Origin: Plasmodium malariae
Lineage: Eukaryota > Apicomplexa > Aconoidasida > Haemosporida > Plasmodiidae
Direction of reading: 5' to 3'
Assembly (NCBI RefSeq): GCF_900090045.1
Contig: NC_041786.1
Location: 2,474,501 to 2,538,500, forward strand
Length of the DNA stretch: 64,000 nucleotides
Shown here: in pieces, positions 12,301-24,395 of the stretch
Numbering within the stretch: the stretch's first letter is position 1
How the letters are laid out: each line of letters begins with the position of its first letter
Program-made: the position numbers and the translations under genes
The notes under the pieces: generated by a model
Databases searched by the model: none
What the model was told of the DNA's origin: nothing
What the model saw: the letters and a program-made list of their open reading frames with translations, nothing else

Positions 12301-15300
12301 AAAAAGACGAAAGAGTTAAAAAATTCTGGGCATAATATAAAATCATTTTGTTTCTTAATAAACAACATATGGTTTCCATATTGTTCTTCGTCGTAGTTGC
12401 TTTCAGAATATATAAAAAACTCATTGAATTTATCATCAATTTCTCCTTTCTTTATCCAAGTATTTATGTGATTCGAATAATATATGTTTAAATCATTCAA
12501 CAAATATCGAAATATTTTTTCCATAGTCTTATTGTTCATAATTTGGCAATTTCTCCAATATAATAAAATCATATCATAACAGACACAAAACTTTTTTGCA
12601 TTGTCATAGTTCATATTAAAATACATATAATCATTTATATTAATATTATACAGTAAATAGGATAAAACATAATTGATAAAATCGTATAAATTATTCCACA
12701 TACATAAATATTTATTTAACATAAAATATAGATGTATCAAACTGAGTGACCTGAAACTTGATATATTGTCTTTATCAAAGTTTTCCTTCCTGTTATGCTC
12801 TCCATTTTGCTCTTTATGTTCATCATTGTGATGTATGCAATCTTTACTATATATTCTACCTTTACAATATATGTTGTCTTTAAAACGTGCATTATCATTA
12901 TAATATATATCATCATTATTATATATACCGTCTTTATCATATATATCATCTTTATCATATATGTCGTTCTCGTCACTCTTATCATATCTTCCTTTTTTTT
13001 TTCTTTTTTTTTTTTTTTTTTTCAAATTAACAAAGTCGTCTACCTTTAAAAAATCTATAATACTTATTTTGTGTATGCCTTGTATAAATTCCCAAATGTG
13101 CTCGTCCTTAATAGGGGTAATGTTGTACTGCCTTAATATTAGCAATGCGTGATAATTGTAAAGTATATCTACTATACATGTCCATTCAGAATAAATATTT
13201 TTCAATGAGTTTATAAAACAGTCTAGAAAATTGCCTTGATAGAACATGTTGGTGTTATCACTATATTTGTTATTACTACATCTGCTACTATTAATCATGC
13301 TAATTTGATCAAAATGGAAAAAAAAACCTTTCTTACTCTCATCATTGTTAACATTTTCCCTAATGTAAATAATGTAATTAAAAATATACCTTAACTTGCA
13401 AGGTAAAAAAAAAAAAAAGTTACGAAATTTATGAACAAGGAATATAAAAATGTGCAAGTAAAATAATTTTATGCTAACTTTTTTCATTTTCTTTAAATAG
13501 TTCTTAAAAGTGTTTCCTCTTATGTTATACAATTTAACTTTCATCATTCTGTTTATAACTGCATGGTATTTAACAATATCATAATTGCTTATCTGGCTGC
13601 TATTTATATTCCTCTTTTTGATTTTTTTTTTTATTTCAATGTAGAATAAGAAATCATCTTTTATTTTATTCTTATCCATTACACTGTTAAATAAAAAATC
13701 AGAAAAATTTGAAAAAAAATCATCTTTAAATTTAATTGGACAATTAAAAGATAATATCATTAAAATTTCTTTTATTACAAATATTTCACTTACGTAGAAT
13801 GTATTTTTCTTCTTTTTATTCCTTTTTTCCTTCGTCATATATGCCCCCTTTAAAATTTTATTCCTGTTATTATGCATATTCTTACCTTCTTCGACAATTA
13901 ATTTGTCGTAATAATTCGAATTTTCGGTTTGTACATTATCAGTGGTACTGTTCCACTTGTATGCTAGTATTCTACTATCGTTATTTTCCTCATTCGAATA
14001 ACTGTAATACATGTTTTCATTAATTATATTTTTCTCAAATGCTTCAAATGTGTCAGATGTTTTATTTGTTTCTCCTATTCCTTTTTTGCTAATATATCTG
14101 TTATTTACATTATTGTAGTTATTATCAGTTATATCAAAATTCTCCCTTCCTCGATCTTCCTTTTCTTTTGCATTTTCATCATACATTATATCAGTCATAA
14201 ATACATTATGCAAATTATATATATCCGTTTCGTATATAATATTCCTATCACTTTCTATGTTTTCATAATTCTCTTCGTCAAACAAGTTTATATTATTAAA
14301 AAAATACTGTTCTTTTGGTCTGGACGTGAATAAGGAATCTTTGCTTTTTTTTTTTTTCTGTCTTTTTTTTAAACTTATGAGTATATTATCTTCATCAGAT
14401 GTTTCACTTAAACTGTTACTGTAGAGGTGCTTCTTATTATCATTCTCATAATCATCATATATGCCGTAATTTTTGTAATATCTACTATTTCGGTTTTTAG
14501 AAGCCATAACATGCTCATCGCCGTTACCATATTTATCACGTTCAGCATATTCTCTATATTCACCGTATTGACCATATTGACCATATTGACCATATTCATC
14601 ATATTCATCATATTCATCATAATCGTAGACACTTTTATTATTATGTCTTGAGAGATTATTCCTAGAGCCCTTTACTTTATCCTTCACATTTTTATAATGC
14701 GGATATTTGTAAATACAGTCGCATATCTTTTTAATGACATTTTCATATGTTAATTCGTTTTTACTTTTCATATAATTATCAACATAATAACTATATTTCT
14801 CTTCATAAAAACTGTTAAAATTGTATCCTGTATTAGTATCTTCTTGTTTATCTTTATAATTATTTACTTCAATACATATATTATTTAAATGGTTGTCATT
14901 TTGATCTCTTTCATTTTTCACTATTTCTCTTTTATTTGCATTATAGTCCTTCTCTTCTTCTTCTTCTTCCTCTTCTCCCGACGAAGTAAATCTTGTGTTT
15001 TGATCATCCGTTTCATATAACTCGTTCAGATATATTTTTTCTTCCTCAATATTAAAATTATTTATATCTTTTAAAGCTGTTTGTTCGTTAATATTTAATA
15101 ACGTATTCGCTTCTTTTTGCTTCTTATTGTTAAAATATTTACCATATAAGGAATCAATAACTTGGGAATTTTCTATTTTCGAGCTTTCACTTATTAAAAA
15201 TAATAATTTTAAAATAATAAACTTTAACTCGTATCTATCCTTTTCATTATAAATATAAAACTTATCATTTAAAAAATGTTCACATAAATATTTAAAAATA

Positions 15301-15533
15301 TCTTTCTTCTTATATTCTGCATTTATGGTTAACTCATTTATATACTCATTAATATCATTCACAACTTCATTGTCATTCACATCTTGAAAAGGGTATAAGG
15401 CAATTTCGTTTAATGACTTATTTATTAAACTGTTTAAAACCTTTTCATTACAATACTGTTCGAACTTTCCGAATAAGTAACTTAAATACTCTTTCTGCTT
15501 TTTTCTTACTTCATTGATGTAAGCAGATGTCAT
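9396..15533 (-). CDS. Gamma-tubulin complex component (Spc97/Spc98 family), very large
   Basis: One exon, 2045 residues starting MTSAYINEVRKKQ. The C-terminal third has the GCP signature: a segment CLEKYSAIFSFFLEIKKSLH near residue 1610, then STWNNFVYTLSKAKSL and YHEFYINFLIETLL near 1680-1700. These match the family pattern of a Y..iF..LL.lK helix followed by W.....l..a.s..... H..Yl. Such proteins bind gamma-tubulin and nucleate microtubules, in Plasmodium at the centriolar plaque. Human GCPs are about 670-1800 residues. Here the excess is low complexity: acidic EEEDDEEDEEEDEEEE near the C-terminus, DIYDKDD-type repeats near 860 and EYDEYDEYGQYGQYG near 310. Which GCP class it belongs to (GCP4/5/6-like by size) cannot be decided by eye. 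Preceded by about 550 bp of promoter. Confidence 0.8.
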   Translation of the reverse strand: MTSAYINEVRKKQKEYLSYLFGKFEQYCNEKVLNSLINKSLNEIALYPFQDVNDNEVVNDINEYINELTINAEYKKKDIFKYLCEHFLNDKFYIYNEKDRYELKFIILKLLFLISESSKIENSQVIDSLYGKYFNNKKQKEANTLLNINEQTALKDINNFNIEEEKIYLNELYETDDQNTRFTSSGEEEEEEEEKDYNANKREIVKNERDQNDNHLNNICIEVNNYKDKQEDTNTGYNFNSFYEEKYSYYVDNYMKSKNELTYENVIKKICDCIYKYPHYKNVKDKVKGSRNNLSRHNNKSVYDYDEYDEYDEYGQYGQYGQYGEYREYAERDKYGNGDEHVMASKNRNSRYYKNYGIYDDYENDNKKHLYSNSLSETSDEDNILISLKKRQKKKKSKDSLFTSRPKEQYFFNNINLFDEENYENIESDRNIIYETDIYNLHNVFMTDIMYDENAKEKEDRGRENFDITDNNYNNVNNRYISKKGIGETNKTSDTFEAFEKNIINENMYYSYSNEENNDSRILAYKWNSTTDNVQTENSNYYDKLIVEEGKNMHNNRNKILKGAYMTKEKRNKKKKNTFYVSEIFVIKEILMILSFNCPIKFKDDFFSNFSDFLFNSVMDKNKIKDDFLFYIEIKKKIKKRNINSSQISNYDIVKYHAVINRMMKVKLYNIRGNTFKNYLKKMKKVSIKLFYLHIFIFLVHKFRNFFFFLPCKLRYIFNYIIYIRENVNNDESKKGFFFHFDQISMINSSRCSNNKYSDNTNMFYQGNFLDCFINSLKNIYSEWTCIVDILYNYHALLILRQYNITPIKDEHIWEFIQGIHKISIIDFLKVDDFVNLKKKKKKRKKKGRYDKSDENDIYDKDDIYDKDGIYNNDDIYYNDNARFKDNIYCKGRIYSKDCIHHNDEHKEQNGEHNRKENFDKDNISSFRSLSLIHLYFMLNKYLCMWNNLYDFINYVLSYLLYNININDYMYFNMNYDNAKKFCVCYDMILLYWRNCQIMNNKTMEKIFRYLLNDLNIYYSNHINTWIKKGEIDDKFNEFFIYSESNYDEEQYGNHMLFIKKQNDFILCPEFFNSFVFFLISLGNNIRLYMKINNEKNNIDYIDYYLKEQKKERQRTKLEDKHDTNSTLHHHYYYYNSNDNYPYSCMDETVNNDALTNDEYTFHDFIFFEEGVDLSKRLHENTLNYYYNIENIKQVHGTSLDIISEFLRTNGNNKKAGLPYFNKNIMSLNVPYDMFIKKFFQEQFFNFYVKSNRIFLCSLMKYCYLLEYFCCLRSLVFLEISDYISPFFEFIFKQVSSPIIDERNMNTTFRQCILHNSRQTYPRINKITNDTYSCPAFLHKKFIILHMKILRSKDTDCMHEKNYSDKIILNCVNGRKNLKETHRNYLYNGKCTKKTKKKNIMIGEYKINENYVTSTYCNHTMGNNLISSNVDGENLTHMIHITPDVLSMDGKVERAPMKEHNNYHQNFAEDANICNSGTLKKGKENYNKERENRNDRYDYENSRIGSRSSGSSRNGSSRNGSRSSDNFVESNAKYENPKESLSKNLINNFYKEDIISSILKKFYFKLKENKIYNNNINVINYRNLIIETNGDPFINLFFDSNCLEKYSAIFSFFLEIKKSLHILNLVHIFYKYVKNKKVICYDNFHIIICSLCILKYKIYFFLNTIYTYYQWVLSSTWNNFVYTLSKAKSLCHIKNYHEFYINFLIETLLVPICTHHEELYNFYVNNDNKNKMPYKQYADKFFNYAMSIKKKKKEDNKDEEGGGDEEDKEEEKLLKHPTLCSTNIVTILYNNQDKNKAHNKQQNHEKKSQNIIGEKSDDTDQDIFYRKNMKKRVNSFPHSSIDKKFLLNELFSNNILNLLFIPSQIYEILQKLSNLCKINFDINFDNSYDYTFEKDKKDDYDAVDEEEEDDEEDEEEDEEEEIKKVKNKIINGINDTTGASKTHKVNFVDDLKHLEKEQLMFSIKNDIKTLSNIFEIHFSEFMLKLNIISFNVEENSFFGPNKDSKLFNHIIRLDKNILKEVSILQYMLSFQSFSNDPNDTTYCLL
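14550..14620 (-). repeat. Tyr/Asp/Gln 9-bp coding repeat in the gamma-tubulin complex gene
   Basis: Tandem 9-bp units encode DEY then GQY tripeptides. In-frame and probably length-polymorphic. Confidence 0.85.
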
Positions 15534-15911
15534 ATTTACCTAAACATGCAAGTAGTACATGAAGCAGGGGAAAAAAACCGGGTAACAGCAGTTGCCGCGT
15601 AAAACTGCGTAAATCTAAATTTACGGACTCTAAGTTAGAGCTCATGGGTTTATGAACGTACACACACAAATGAGTATAAATATATATATATATTTGTATG
15701 TATGTATGTATGTATATACCTTACGCGGTAAATATGTTTATGCATAAACTGAATGCAGAAAAAAGCATTTTTCTTCTTAATAAACTCATTCTTTTAAAGG
15801 TGACATGCAATTTATACATTATACTTTGCTTTTTCTTAAAAAGATATGCACGCAAACACAGAACACAGTGTCTAAATTAATTCGAGTAGTACACGTCAAA
15901 AAAATAATCTT
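15534..15911. promoter_or_regulatory. Upstream region of the gamma-tubulin complex gene with two tandem palindromes
   Basis: Immediately 5' of the minus-strand gene. Segment 15550..15650 is clearly G+C-richer than the flanks. It holds two adjacent inverted repeats: CGTAAAT-CTAA-ATTTACG (15608..15625) and CTCTAA-G-TTAGAG (15628..15640). They could be transcription-factor sites or a 5' UTR structure; function is inferred. (TATG)n follows near 15700. Confidence 0.5.
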
Positions 15912-15939
15912 CTATAGGCATTTTTTATATGAACATAGA

Positions 15940-16140
15940 TATACACATGTATTAGTGTCCAAAATGCCTAAATAAAATTTCAGTGACAATATGAAGTATA
16001 GCAAGAAAAATTTAAGGATTTCGGAAGTGGACATATGTGTACACATATCACGCGATGACATGTACACACATATATTATTGCCAAAACTATCCAAATAAAA
16101 TTTCAACGACAATACACAGCAAATTAAGAAAAATTAAAGG
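15940..16140 (-). repeat. Diverged tandem duplication over the end of the Yos1-like gene
   Basis: A stretch of about 78 bp at 15940..16017 aligns with 16063..16140 at roughly three-quarters identity, spaced about 123 bp. The upper copy includes the final codons and stop of the Yos1-like gene; the lower copy lies in its 3' UTR and is degenerate. Confidence 0.7.
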
Positions 16141-16317
16141 AATTTTAAAATATATTCTAATAGTGTAGAATAACAATTTTATGTTATCAAAAATATCATT
16201 ACTATTTAAACTAATATCTATTTTTTTATATTTTTTTAACTTCTTTTCATTTATAATTAAAACGCTATTAATCAGCAACACCACACTTTCGAATAATAGA
16301 AAAAAATACATACTCAT
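16087..16317 (-). CDS. Yos1/IER3IP1-like small ER-Golgi membrane protein
   Basis: A single-exon frame of 76 residues, MSMYFFLLFESVVLLINSVL to EILFG. It follows the Yos1/IER3IP1 family along its whole length. A first hydrophobic helix ends in LLINSVLIINEKKLKK, where the family has LL.NA.AVL.EERFL. A polar loop follows, then IKLLFYTIRIYFKIPLIFLN, equivalent to the family IR.V...MR.PLI..N, and a last helix with the terminal LFG. The usual family length is 80-85 residues. In yeast, Yos1 works with Yip1 and Yif1 in ER-to-Golgi vesicle transport. Alternative: a chance frame, which the end-to-end family match makes unlikely. A degenerate copy of the 3' end lies just downstream. Confidence 0.85.
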   Translation of the reverse strand: MSMYFFLLFESVVLLINSVLIINEKKLKKYKKIDISLNSNDIFDNIKLLFYTIRIYFKIPLIFLNLLCIVVEILFG

Positions 16318-17248
16318 TTTTGCAAGTATTGAAAAACGATAAAAATATTATTCATAGAGGAGTCATGCACTTCAAGCTTTTCATTTTATTAATTTTTATA
16401 TTTGGTTTTAATACTTGATTTTAATTTTAATTTTATTTATATTTTTTTTTTTTTTTTTTTTTCCCTTTCGTATTAGAAGTTTAAACTTAATTTATACTTT
16501 TAGCAAAATTGTTAGTCAGCAAGAGGGAAAAAAAATACGTAAAAAGAATTTTTTTTTTTCGTATATTATAAATACCTTATTAAAGAAATCATATTTTCAC
16601 AATTTTTCACGCTGAAAATGGATGCATACAAATATATGCTTAAGTCACATGAACAATTAATATCTTACACATACCCCAAATTATTGATAAGTTAAACGCG
16701 GATATACATTTTTCTATATATTTATTCTGATAATAGAGCAAGTATGACAAATTAAAAAAAAAAAAAAGTGATAAAAAGGAATGAAAAAGAACATACTCAA
16801 AATTCAATATTGGGGGTTAAGAAGTTTATATATGTACATACTTATATATTCAACTAGTGACATTTAAAGGTTTCACAAGAAAGGAAAAATAAGATTTTAC
16901 AATATATATATATTCATATTATACAAACATTCTGCTGTTATTTATATCTCATTAGTTTAGCACCGACAAAATACATTTCACAAATGAATAAAAAAAGGAA
17001 CAAGAAAACTACTTATACACACAATAAAGTGAAAAAAAAAAAAAAAAAAAAAAATTCTTAGCATATGAAGAAAAAGAATATATAAAAAAAAATTAGCCAA
17101 CAACAAAAAAAAAAAATTCTAAAAAATGAATTAACTTGTTCAAATGTTCTGAATGTAATTATTTACAGGGCATATAACAGAAGGTAATAGGAGAAAAATA
17201 TATATTAATGTATTTCAATGATATCAATAAAAAATGAAGTACTCATAT
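16318..17248. other. Intergenic between Yos1-like and LRR genes
   Basis: Promoter of the Yos1-like gene and 3' flank of the LRR gene, both minus strand. Contains dT runs near 16441 and 16548 and a dA run at 17032..17053. Nothing else seen. Confidence 0.7.
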
Positions 17249-20200
17249 TTACTTCATAATATGATATTTAATATTTCTAGATTTTAAATCTGTTAAATTG
17301 TAACGACCTTTCAGTAAAAAATCTTCCTTTTGTTCCGGTGTACTGTTATTATCTTTGTTTTGTTGTTTTTCAAAAAAATTCTCAATTAATTTTTGTTCAA
17401 CTTCTGTTAGATAAGCATTATACTCAGTATCTTTATTAATTTTATTTTTTGCTAATTTCGTAACTTTCGTTTTTCCCAATTCATTTTTATCAGACATTGA
17501 TGAATCGTAAGTACATTGGAATGAAATAATATCTTTGTTTATTGAATTAAATAATATAGTATTAGCATCTTCTGCACTTAAATAATTAGAGTATAATTTA
17601 ATTTTTTCTAGTGATCTGCATTTTGATATAATATTGTTTAAAAAAGTTATAATTCCTTTATTGTTATTAAACAAATTACATTGCAAAGACAAAACAGTTA
17701 AGTAAGTATTTTTATTTAATTTGTTAATATTTCTGTTGACATTTAATAAAAAGGTGTTCGTCAATTTGCAGTTGTCCAAGCTAAATAAAAAAAAAGAAAA
17801 AAATTAAATTAAATTAAATTAAAAAAATAGTATACCATCTGTACAAGCCATTTCTGCAGTGTTGCATACTTTTTTTTTTTTTTTTTTTTTCTCTATTTTA
17901 TTATTTATATTATATTTTTTTTCCTTACTTAACAATTTTGCACTTTGTGTCGTTCAAAAGGTAGAAAAAAAGTTCATGTACTAAGGGACTTCCCCCTAAG
18001 TTCAGATCTCTTAAATTTACATTGCTGAAAACGGTGAAAATATGTATATATGGAATATAGGCATATACACATATGTACGTACACACAAGTACACAAACGT
18101 ATACATATGTTTATCTTTATATGAAGGGCTTGTATGTTCCCATTACGGGATTCTTCATGCTACTATACTTTCATTTTTTCCATTTTCTTTCTGTATTTTA
18201 TTTTATTTAGCTTTATTTTTTACGTATTTCTGCATATATACTCAAGACTTACAAAAAAATAGTGAAATTCGAAAGAAATGCAATAATTTCTCCCACGGGT
18301 AAATTTGAATCAATTAAATTATTACTTAAAGATAATTTGTAAACTTTTATGTCATATGAATAATCTTTTACAGAGTTAAAATATAAAATATCTTCATTAC
18401 TTAAATAACAGCAACTAAAGTTTATATTTTTTACAACACTGTTTTTGCACAAGTCCAAGACAAAATGAATTTCTTCATGCGTAACATTGTAATGATAAAA
18501 ATTTATATCCTTGAAATTAAAAAAAAACAAATATACAGTTATTATATTTGAGTGTGCATGTGCGAACATGTATGTATGTATGTACATATGCATGTATGCA
18601 TTAGTATGTATACATTTTATACAAACGATGTTGTATTTACAAATTGGAAATTTTTTTAAAAAAGAAAATTTTTTTTAAAATTCTTTTTAAGTTACGCTTT
18701 CATTTCTCATAACAAAATAATTCAAAACATTCTCATTTATTTCTCTATTATTCTTCATTTGCTCGTAAAAGTACAACTCGCCACGGAAGCTACAAAAGAA
18801 AAAAGAAAATTAAACAAAAGTTTTTTTAATGTATTGTTACTACTCCTTTTTTAATGTATTGTTACTACTTTTTTAACGTATTGCTACTTCTCCTTTTTTG
18901 ATTTCTTTCGAATATCCCTTTTTTCATTGTATATGTACCTTTTTTTTACTATATTATTAAATAGTAAGATGATATTATTTTTGAACAAATTTAATTCAAT
19001 TTTGGTTTCCTTTTTATTAAGCATACACTCAATAAACAAAATCCACGCGTTATTCAATTTTTTAATTGTTATGTTTTTAATTATGTATAATTTTTCTTCA
19101 GGTTTTTCTATATACAAGTAGCAGAAGTACAATTCAAAGACAACAGAAGTACTTTTATCCTGCAGGAAAGAAAATAAAAAAAAAGAAAAGAAAAAAGCTT
19201 AGTCACAATAAGTATGTGCAACTGATATGATGGGGAAACAGTTATGGATGGACTAAATGCTGGAACTATAAATAGATAGGAGATCATATTCATTGAGTGC
19301 ATATATTAATTATATATGCACATATGCAGGAGTATGTATGGATTTGGGTTAATATATATATATGTATGCTGGATTGGACATAATTGGCTTACATTTTCAA
19401 GCAGTTCAGCAATTCCCCTTAAATTATAAGAAAAGTACTTTTTAATTTCATAAATATTATTAAAATGAAAAATGTCTGGAACAGGCTTAAAGTATTTCTG
19501 CATTATAATGGATGATTTCTTTCTTTTAAATTCATATGATATATCAAAAATATCTGTTTGTATAAGATTTCCATATATATACAACATTTTAAAACTCTTA
19601 TTTAATTCGAATAATATCTTTGTTAAGGATAGAATATCATAATAAGTTAGTTTATTAAACTCAACATTTACACAATTGATGGGACTTATTAAAGATTTTG
19701 TTTTTCTCTCCTTTATATATTTCACTAAATTATCAACGTTGTCTTTACGTAGTTGACAGTTAACTAAACTTAAAAAAGATATCTCAGTATTTAACAATAA
19801 ATCAGAAATAAAATAATCAGAAGATGGATTTGAAAAATTGATAAAATCTAAAATAAGTTCTTTTAATTTAATACTTTTAAAAAACTTTATGACGTAGTCC
19901 ATGTCCTTTTTAATTCTATTAAATATTAAGTTAGAAAACAATGGATTGTTGGCTAAATTTAATACATCACACTGTTTAATATTTGAAAAAGATAAAAATT
20001 CCGATAAATCTTCAATTGTCATATTTCTATTTGATAAGTTAATGCTATTTATATTAGTTAAATATTTGTTATAGGAACATATAATAGTATCTGCCTTTTT
20101 ATCGTATTTGACATTTTTTAAATTTAATATATTCCTTTCAAATAAAAAATAATTCACTGCATTTTCAATAACACAAAAAGATGCAGACCTTACGTATTTA

Positions 20201-23200
20201 ATATATGTATCTAATAATATTCTTCTCTTTATATTATTAAGAAGTATGTTTATCTGACTCCTATTACCTGACAAGCAACAATTAATTCTATCCTTAACGT
20301 TATTAATTGTTTCTAAAATTATTTCATATATATCATTATCCTTCTTTTGTATTTCTGCGATTGTGTTTTCGTTAATCTGAAGAGAGTACAACAAAGCCTT
20401 CTCTTCAATAAGATCGCTGTTCTCGTAAAATAGTATGTCGAAAACGAGGATTTCCATGAATAATATCCCCTTGTTCGTTCTCTGCAGGGTTGAAGAAAAG
20501 TAGTTCGTGTATGTTTATGTATGTGCGCGTGTGTGTGTACGTATACATGTATGCGTGTGTACAAGCATGTAACACACATAATTTTATAACACACTCAATT
20601 TCTCAATTTAAAAATATATATTCATTTTTTTCTTTTTGCCGTTTTAATTGCAGACCTTGTCGTTATTAATCAGAAAAAATTCAACCCTATCACACAGATA
20701 AGTAACATTCATTTTCGGGTCATTGTAATAAAATATTTTTTCATATGAATTATCGTTATAATATACATTACGCATATTCAAGTATTCATAAGACGAAATA
20801 GTTAATGAAGAATATGTATATTCTGAGCTCTTAAAATCATCCGTGTTTCTTTCGCTGTTATCAAACAAGTCCTTTTCTTCATATATGTCCGTCTCTTCTT
20901 CTGACTCCTCGTTGTTTTCAAAATCTTTTATTTAAAAAAAAAAAAAAAAATACGTATATATGAAATAGGGGCACATGTATATGGTTGTGTGGGTATATGT
21001 GAAGCTCCGTACAAGCGCGCGAAGAGAAAAAGGAAGACATTATTGAGCTGTATGCATGCATATATATGTGTATGTGTGTGTGTCTATATATAAATATATA
21101 TATGTATATATATGTGCACAGTTATCTATTTCCCATCCATTCTATTCAACCTTGCTGTAATTTGGCCAGTAAATTGTATCCGCCTTGCTTCGAAATGTGC
21201 ATAACTTTCTTAATGTTCTCTTTTTTCTTCCTTGACAGGTTAACTGTTTTCTGGGGCTTGATAAAATATTTTTTTTTATTTAATTTACGACATATATAAA
21301 ATTTTAATTTTCTTAAATCTCCTGCAAAAACATTGTTACTCTTTTTCATTGCTTTATATTTTTTTTTTAAATTTGCTATACTTCTACTATCAATATTATC
21401 ATACGATAAAGAACTATCCGTTTTATAACTCTCTTCATGTTCATTAACATCATCTATAAACAAATTATTCTGTGCGTCACTATAACTTTTAACAATCTTT
21501 TTTTTACTTAAAGGAATATGATCCTTATGGACAGATATATCATGATCCATAGTTAAATTTTCATTAAATGACTGTAAATTTTCGAATCTCAGCTTTCTCA
21601 AATTCTCTTCTTCTTTTTTCATTTTCTTTTCTTCCATAATATCTTCCTTCATTTTATCGTGTAATTTTTTCCCTATCCAAAGGGACAGAATATTCAAAAT
21701 GTAATATGCAGTATATTATATGAATACATGAAGCTTACTATAAAATATCTAAAAGGGGTGTAGAAAATTATTTCACGTGTTTTTATTCTTCTTATTTTGC
21801 GTATTATTATTATTATTATTTTTTTTTTTTTTTTTTTTTTTTTTTATTTTTTAGCTTACTCTTGAGTTCATAAATGTTAAATTTCTTTTTACCAAAACCT
21901 GCGCTTAAATTTTGAGTAATGTGCGTACAGTAACCAGGAGAATATAAATGGTCTACATAGTTGTACTTCTCTAATAATTCCATTTCCTCTCTCCTCTTTT
22001 TTTCGCTCAATAATATTTTTCTTTCTATTAAAACACTCTCCTAAAAATTATAAAAAAAGATCCATAGCTGTTTTCCCCAGTCTTCTTAAGCCCATATACA
22101 CATATATATAATCCCTCATACACATATATATAATCCCTCATACACATATATATAAACCCACATACACATATATATAATCCCTCATACACATATATATAAA
22201 CCCACATACACATATATATAAGTCCACATACACATATATATAAACCCACATTCACATATATATAAGCCCACATACACATATATATAAGCCCACATAGACA
22301 TGCATAAATCTGCATACACATATATATGCATATGTATCTCCTTTTCCAATTTTATACATGTACGTATTTACATTATCATCTGAGGCACTTTCATATACAC
22401 TGTTTGTTTGACCATCACGAAGAAATATGTCCATGTTAAATTTCTCAGGAATGAATTGGGATAGATCTTTTTCGCATAAATCCTTTTTAACCTTAGTTAA
22501 TAAATTATTAACGTTGTTCTTTATTTTATATTCTTCCTCATTTCCTAATACATAAGTTACAGATGCGCTATTTTTATGGCTGTTATGTTCCGAATCATCT
22601 GATGTCGATTTTTCTGAAAAGTTTAAATCATCATCTTGAAAATAGTTGTGGTAATGCAAGTAATCTAAATTACAATTTCTAGTGTCTTTAATCTTTTCTT
22701 TTTTCGTAATATTTAATTTTTCTTCCTTCTTTTTAATTTCTAAATGTACATCCTACATAAATTAGAAGATATATTGAGAGTTAAAAAATGATATACTTAT
22801 TTAACAGTATTTTACAGAATATTAAAATATTTTCACGTAGCTTTTTTTTGTTTATTATTATTTTACTTAATACCTCACACTTATCGCTCTTAGCTGTCTC
22901 TTTGGGTCTAAAATAATAAAAAGGAATATGGAAAAAATGTACAAATATATATATATGTATGTATACTATGAACAACGCAGGTCAACGCGAATTTATGCTT
23001 GATGAAAGTGGAATTTTTAAATGAAGGAGAGAATATATAAATATTTTAAAGCATTACATTTTGCGCTCTTCAGATTCCATATCATTGTCAAAATCTGAAA
23101 AAATTTATGGTAATTAAATATAAAATATAAATTCTATAAGGATTTTTTCTATAATAATTAAGATTATTTACATATTCATGCAATTATACAATCATATATT

Positions 23201-24345
23201 TAGTGTGTTTATATACTTACTGTTATTTAAGACGTCTAATATTAAATTTTCAATTTTCACTTTATCACTGCTAACATCCTGTTTATAAGCCCTTTTTTCA
23301 TATCTATCTAATATAAGTGAGTCGTTAAGGTGAATATTTTTAAATTTGCTTTTTTTTTTTTCTCCATCATTTTCCTTTTCTTTGTCAATAAAATACAGGT
23401 ATCTGCTTTTATCGCTCCACTTATTCATACTATCTAAAAAGAAAAACGAAATTATTTATCATGAATATATTTGTAACATTTATGATGTATATAACATTTA
23501 TTTAATTTATTATATATATCTTATTTATCATATATATTTTAGTCATCCCGTCTATCATATAATTTTTATTTCTTAAGATATAATTTTTCCCATTTCCATA
23601 TATTTTTCTCTATGCTTTCTAACCTTCATATAGCAACATGCTATTATCGGAGAAGAAGTTTTCTGTGGTTATTCCTGTGTTTGCCATTTTCTCTTCTACA
23701 TTTTTTGTTATGTAGTATTCGTTTGTTGCATTTATGAACTCATAATTTGCTTTTTTATCTTGACTATTATAATTAAAGTTATATTTACCACCATAAAAAT
23801 CTTTCTGTCCTGATCGTATCTCATCCTTAGAGACTTTTATCAAATCATTAACAAAACTGACATTTATGTATTTTTCGCTATGTTCAAAATTTTTTTCTCT
23901 ATAAAAATTGGAAATTTACATTTTAAGAGGTTTCACACAAGTACACACGCATATATATACATATATATATATATATAAACATACAAATAAATATTTCAAT
24001 GCATAAGATGTAGGAACTTCCATTTCCATTAATCTAAATAATTCTATACAAACCTTAAGTAAGAAGGGTCGATTATTGATATATTGTTGATTTCTGGTGT
24101 TACAAATGTAAGGTCATCAGGTTTTTCTTCTAATAATTTAAAAGGGGGAAGGAGAAAAAAAAAAAAAAAACATTTAAATATTAAGAATGTTATATATTTT
24201 ATTAAAAAAGCATTTTTTCAGTTACCTCTTTTTTCTATATTATCAAATTTGTTCATATATTCATTTCCATTTTTATAGAATTTTTTTATGTCATCATTCG
24301 GCCTCGTGCTCTCACGTGAGTCTAAGAAGAACGTTCCGTTAAAGT

Positions 24346-24395
<50 letters not shown>

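Noticed and set aside
22028..22321. 97-codon frame with repeating Ile/Tyr/Cys/Met
   Set aside because: Antisense-looking product of the intronic 22-bp array.
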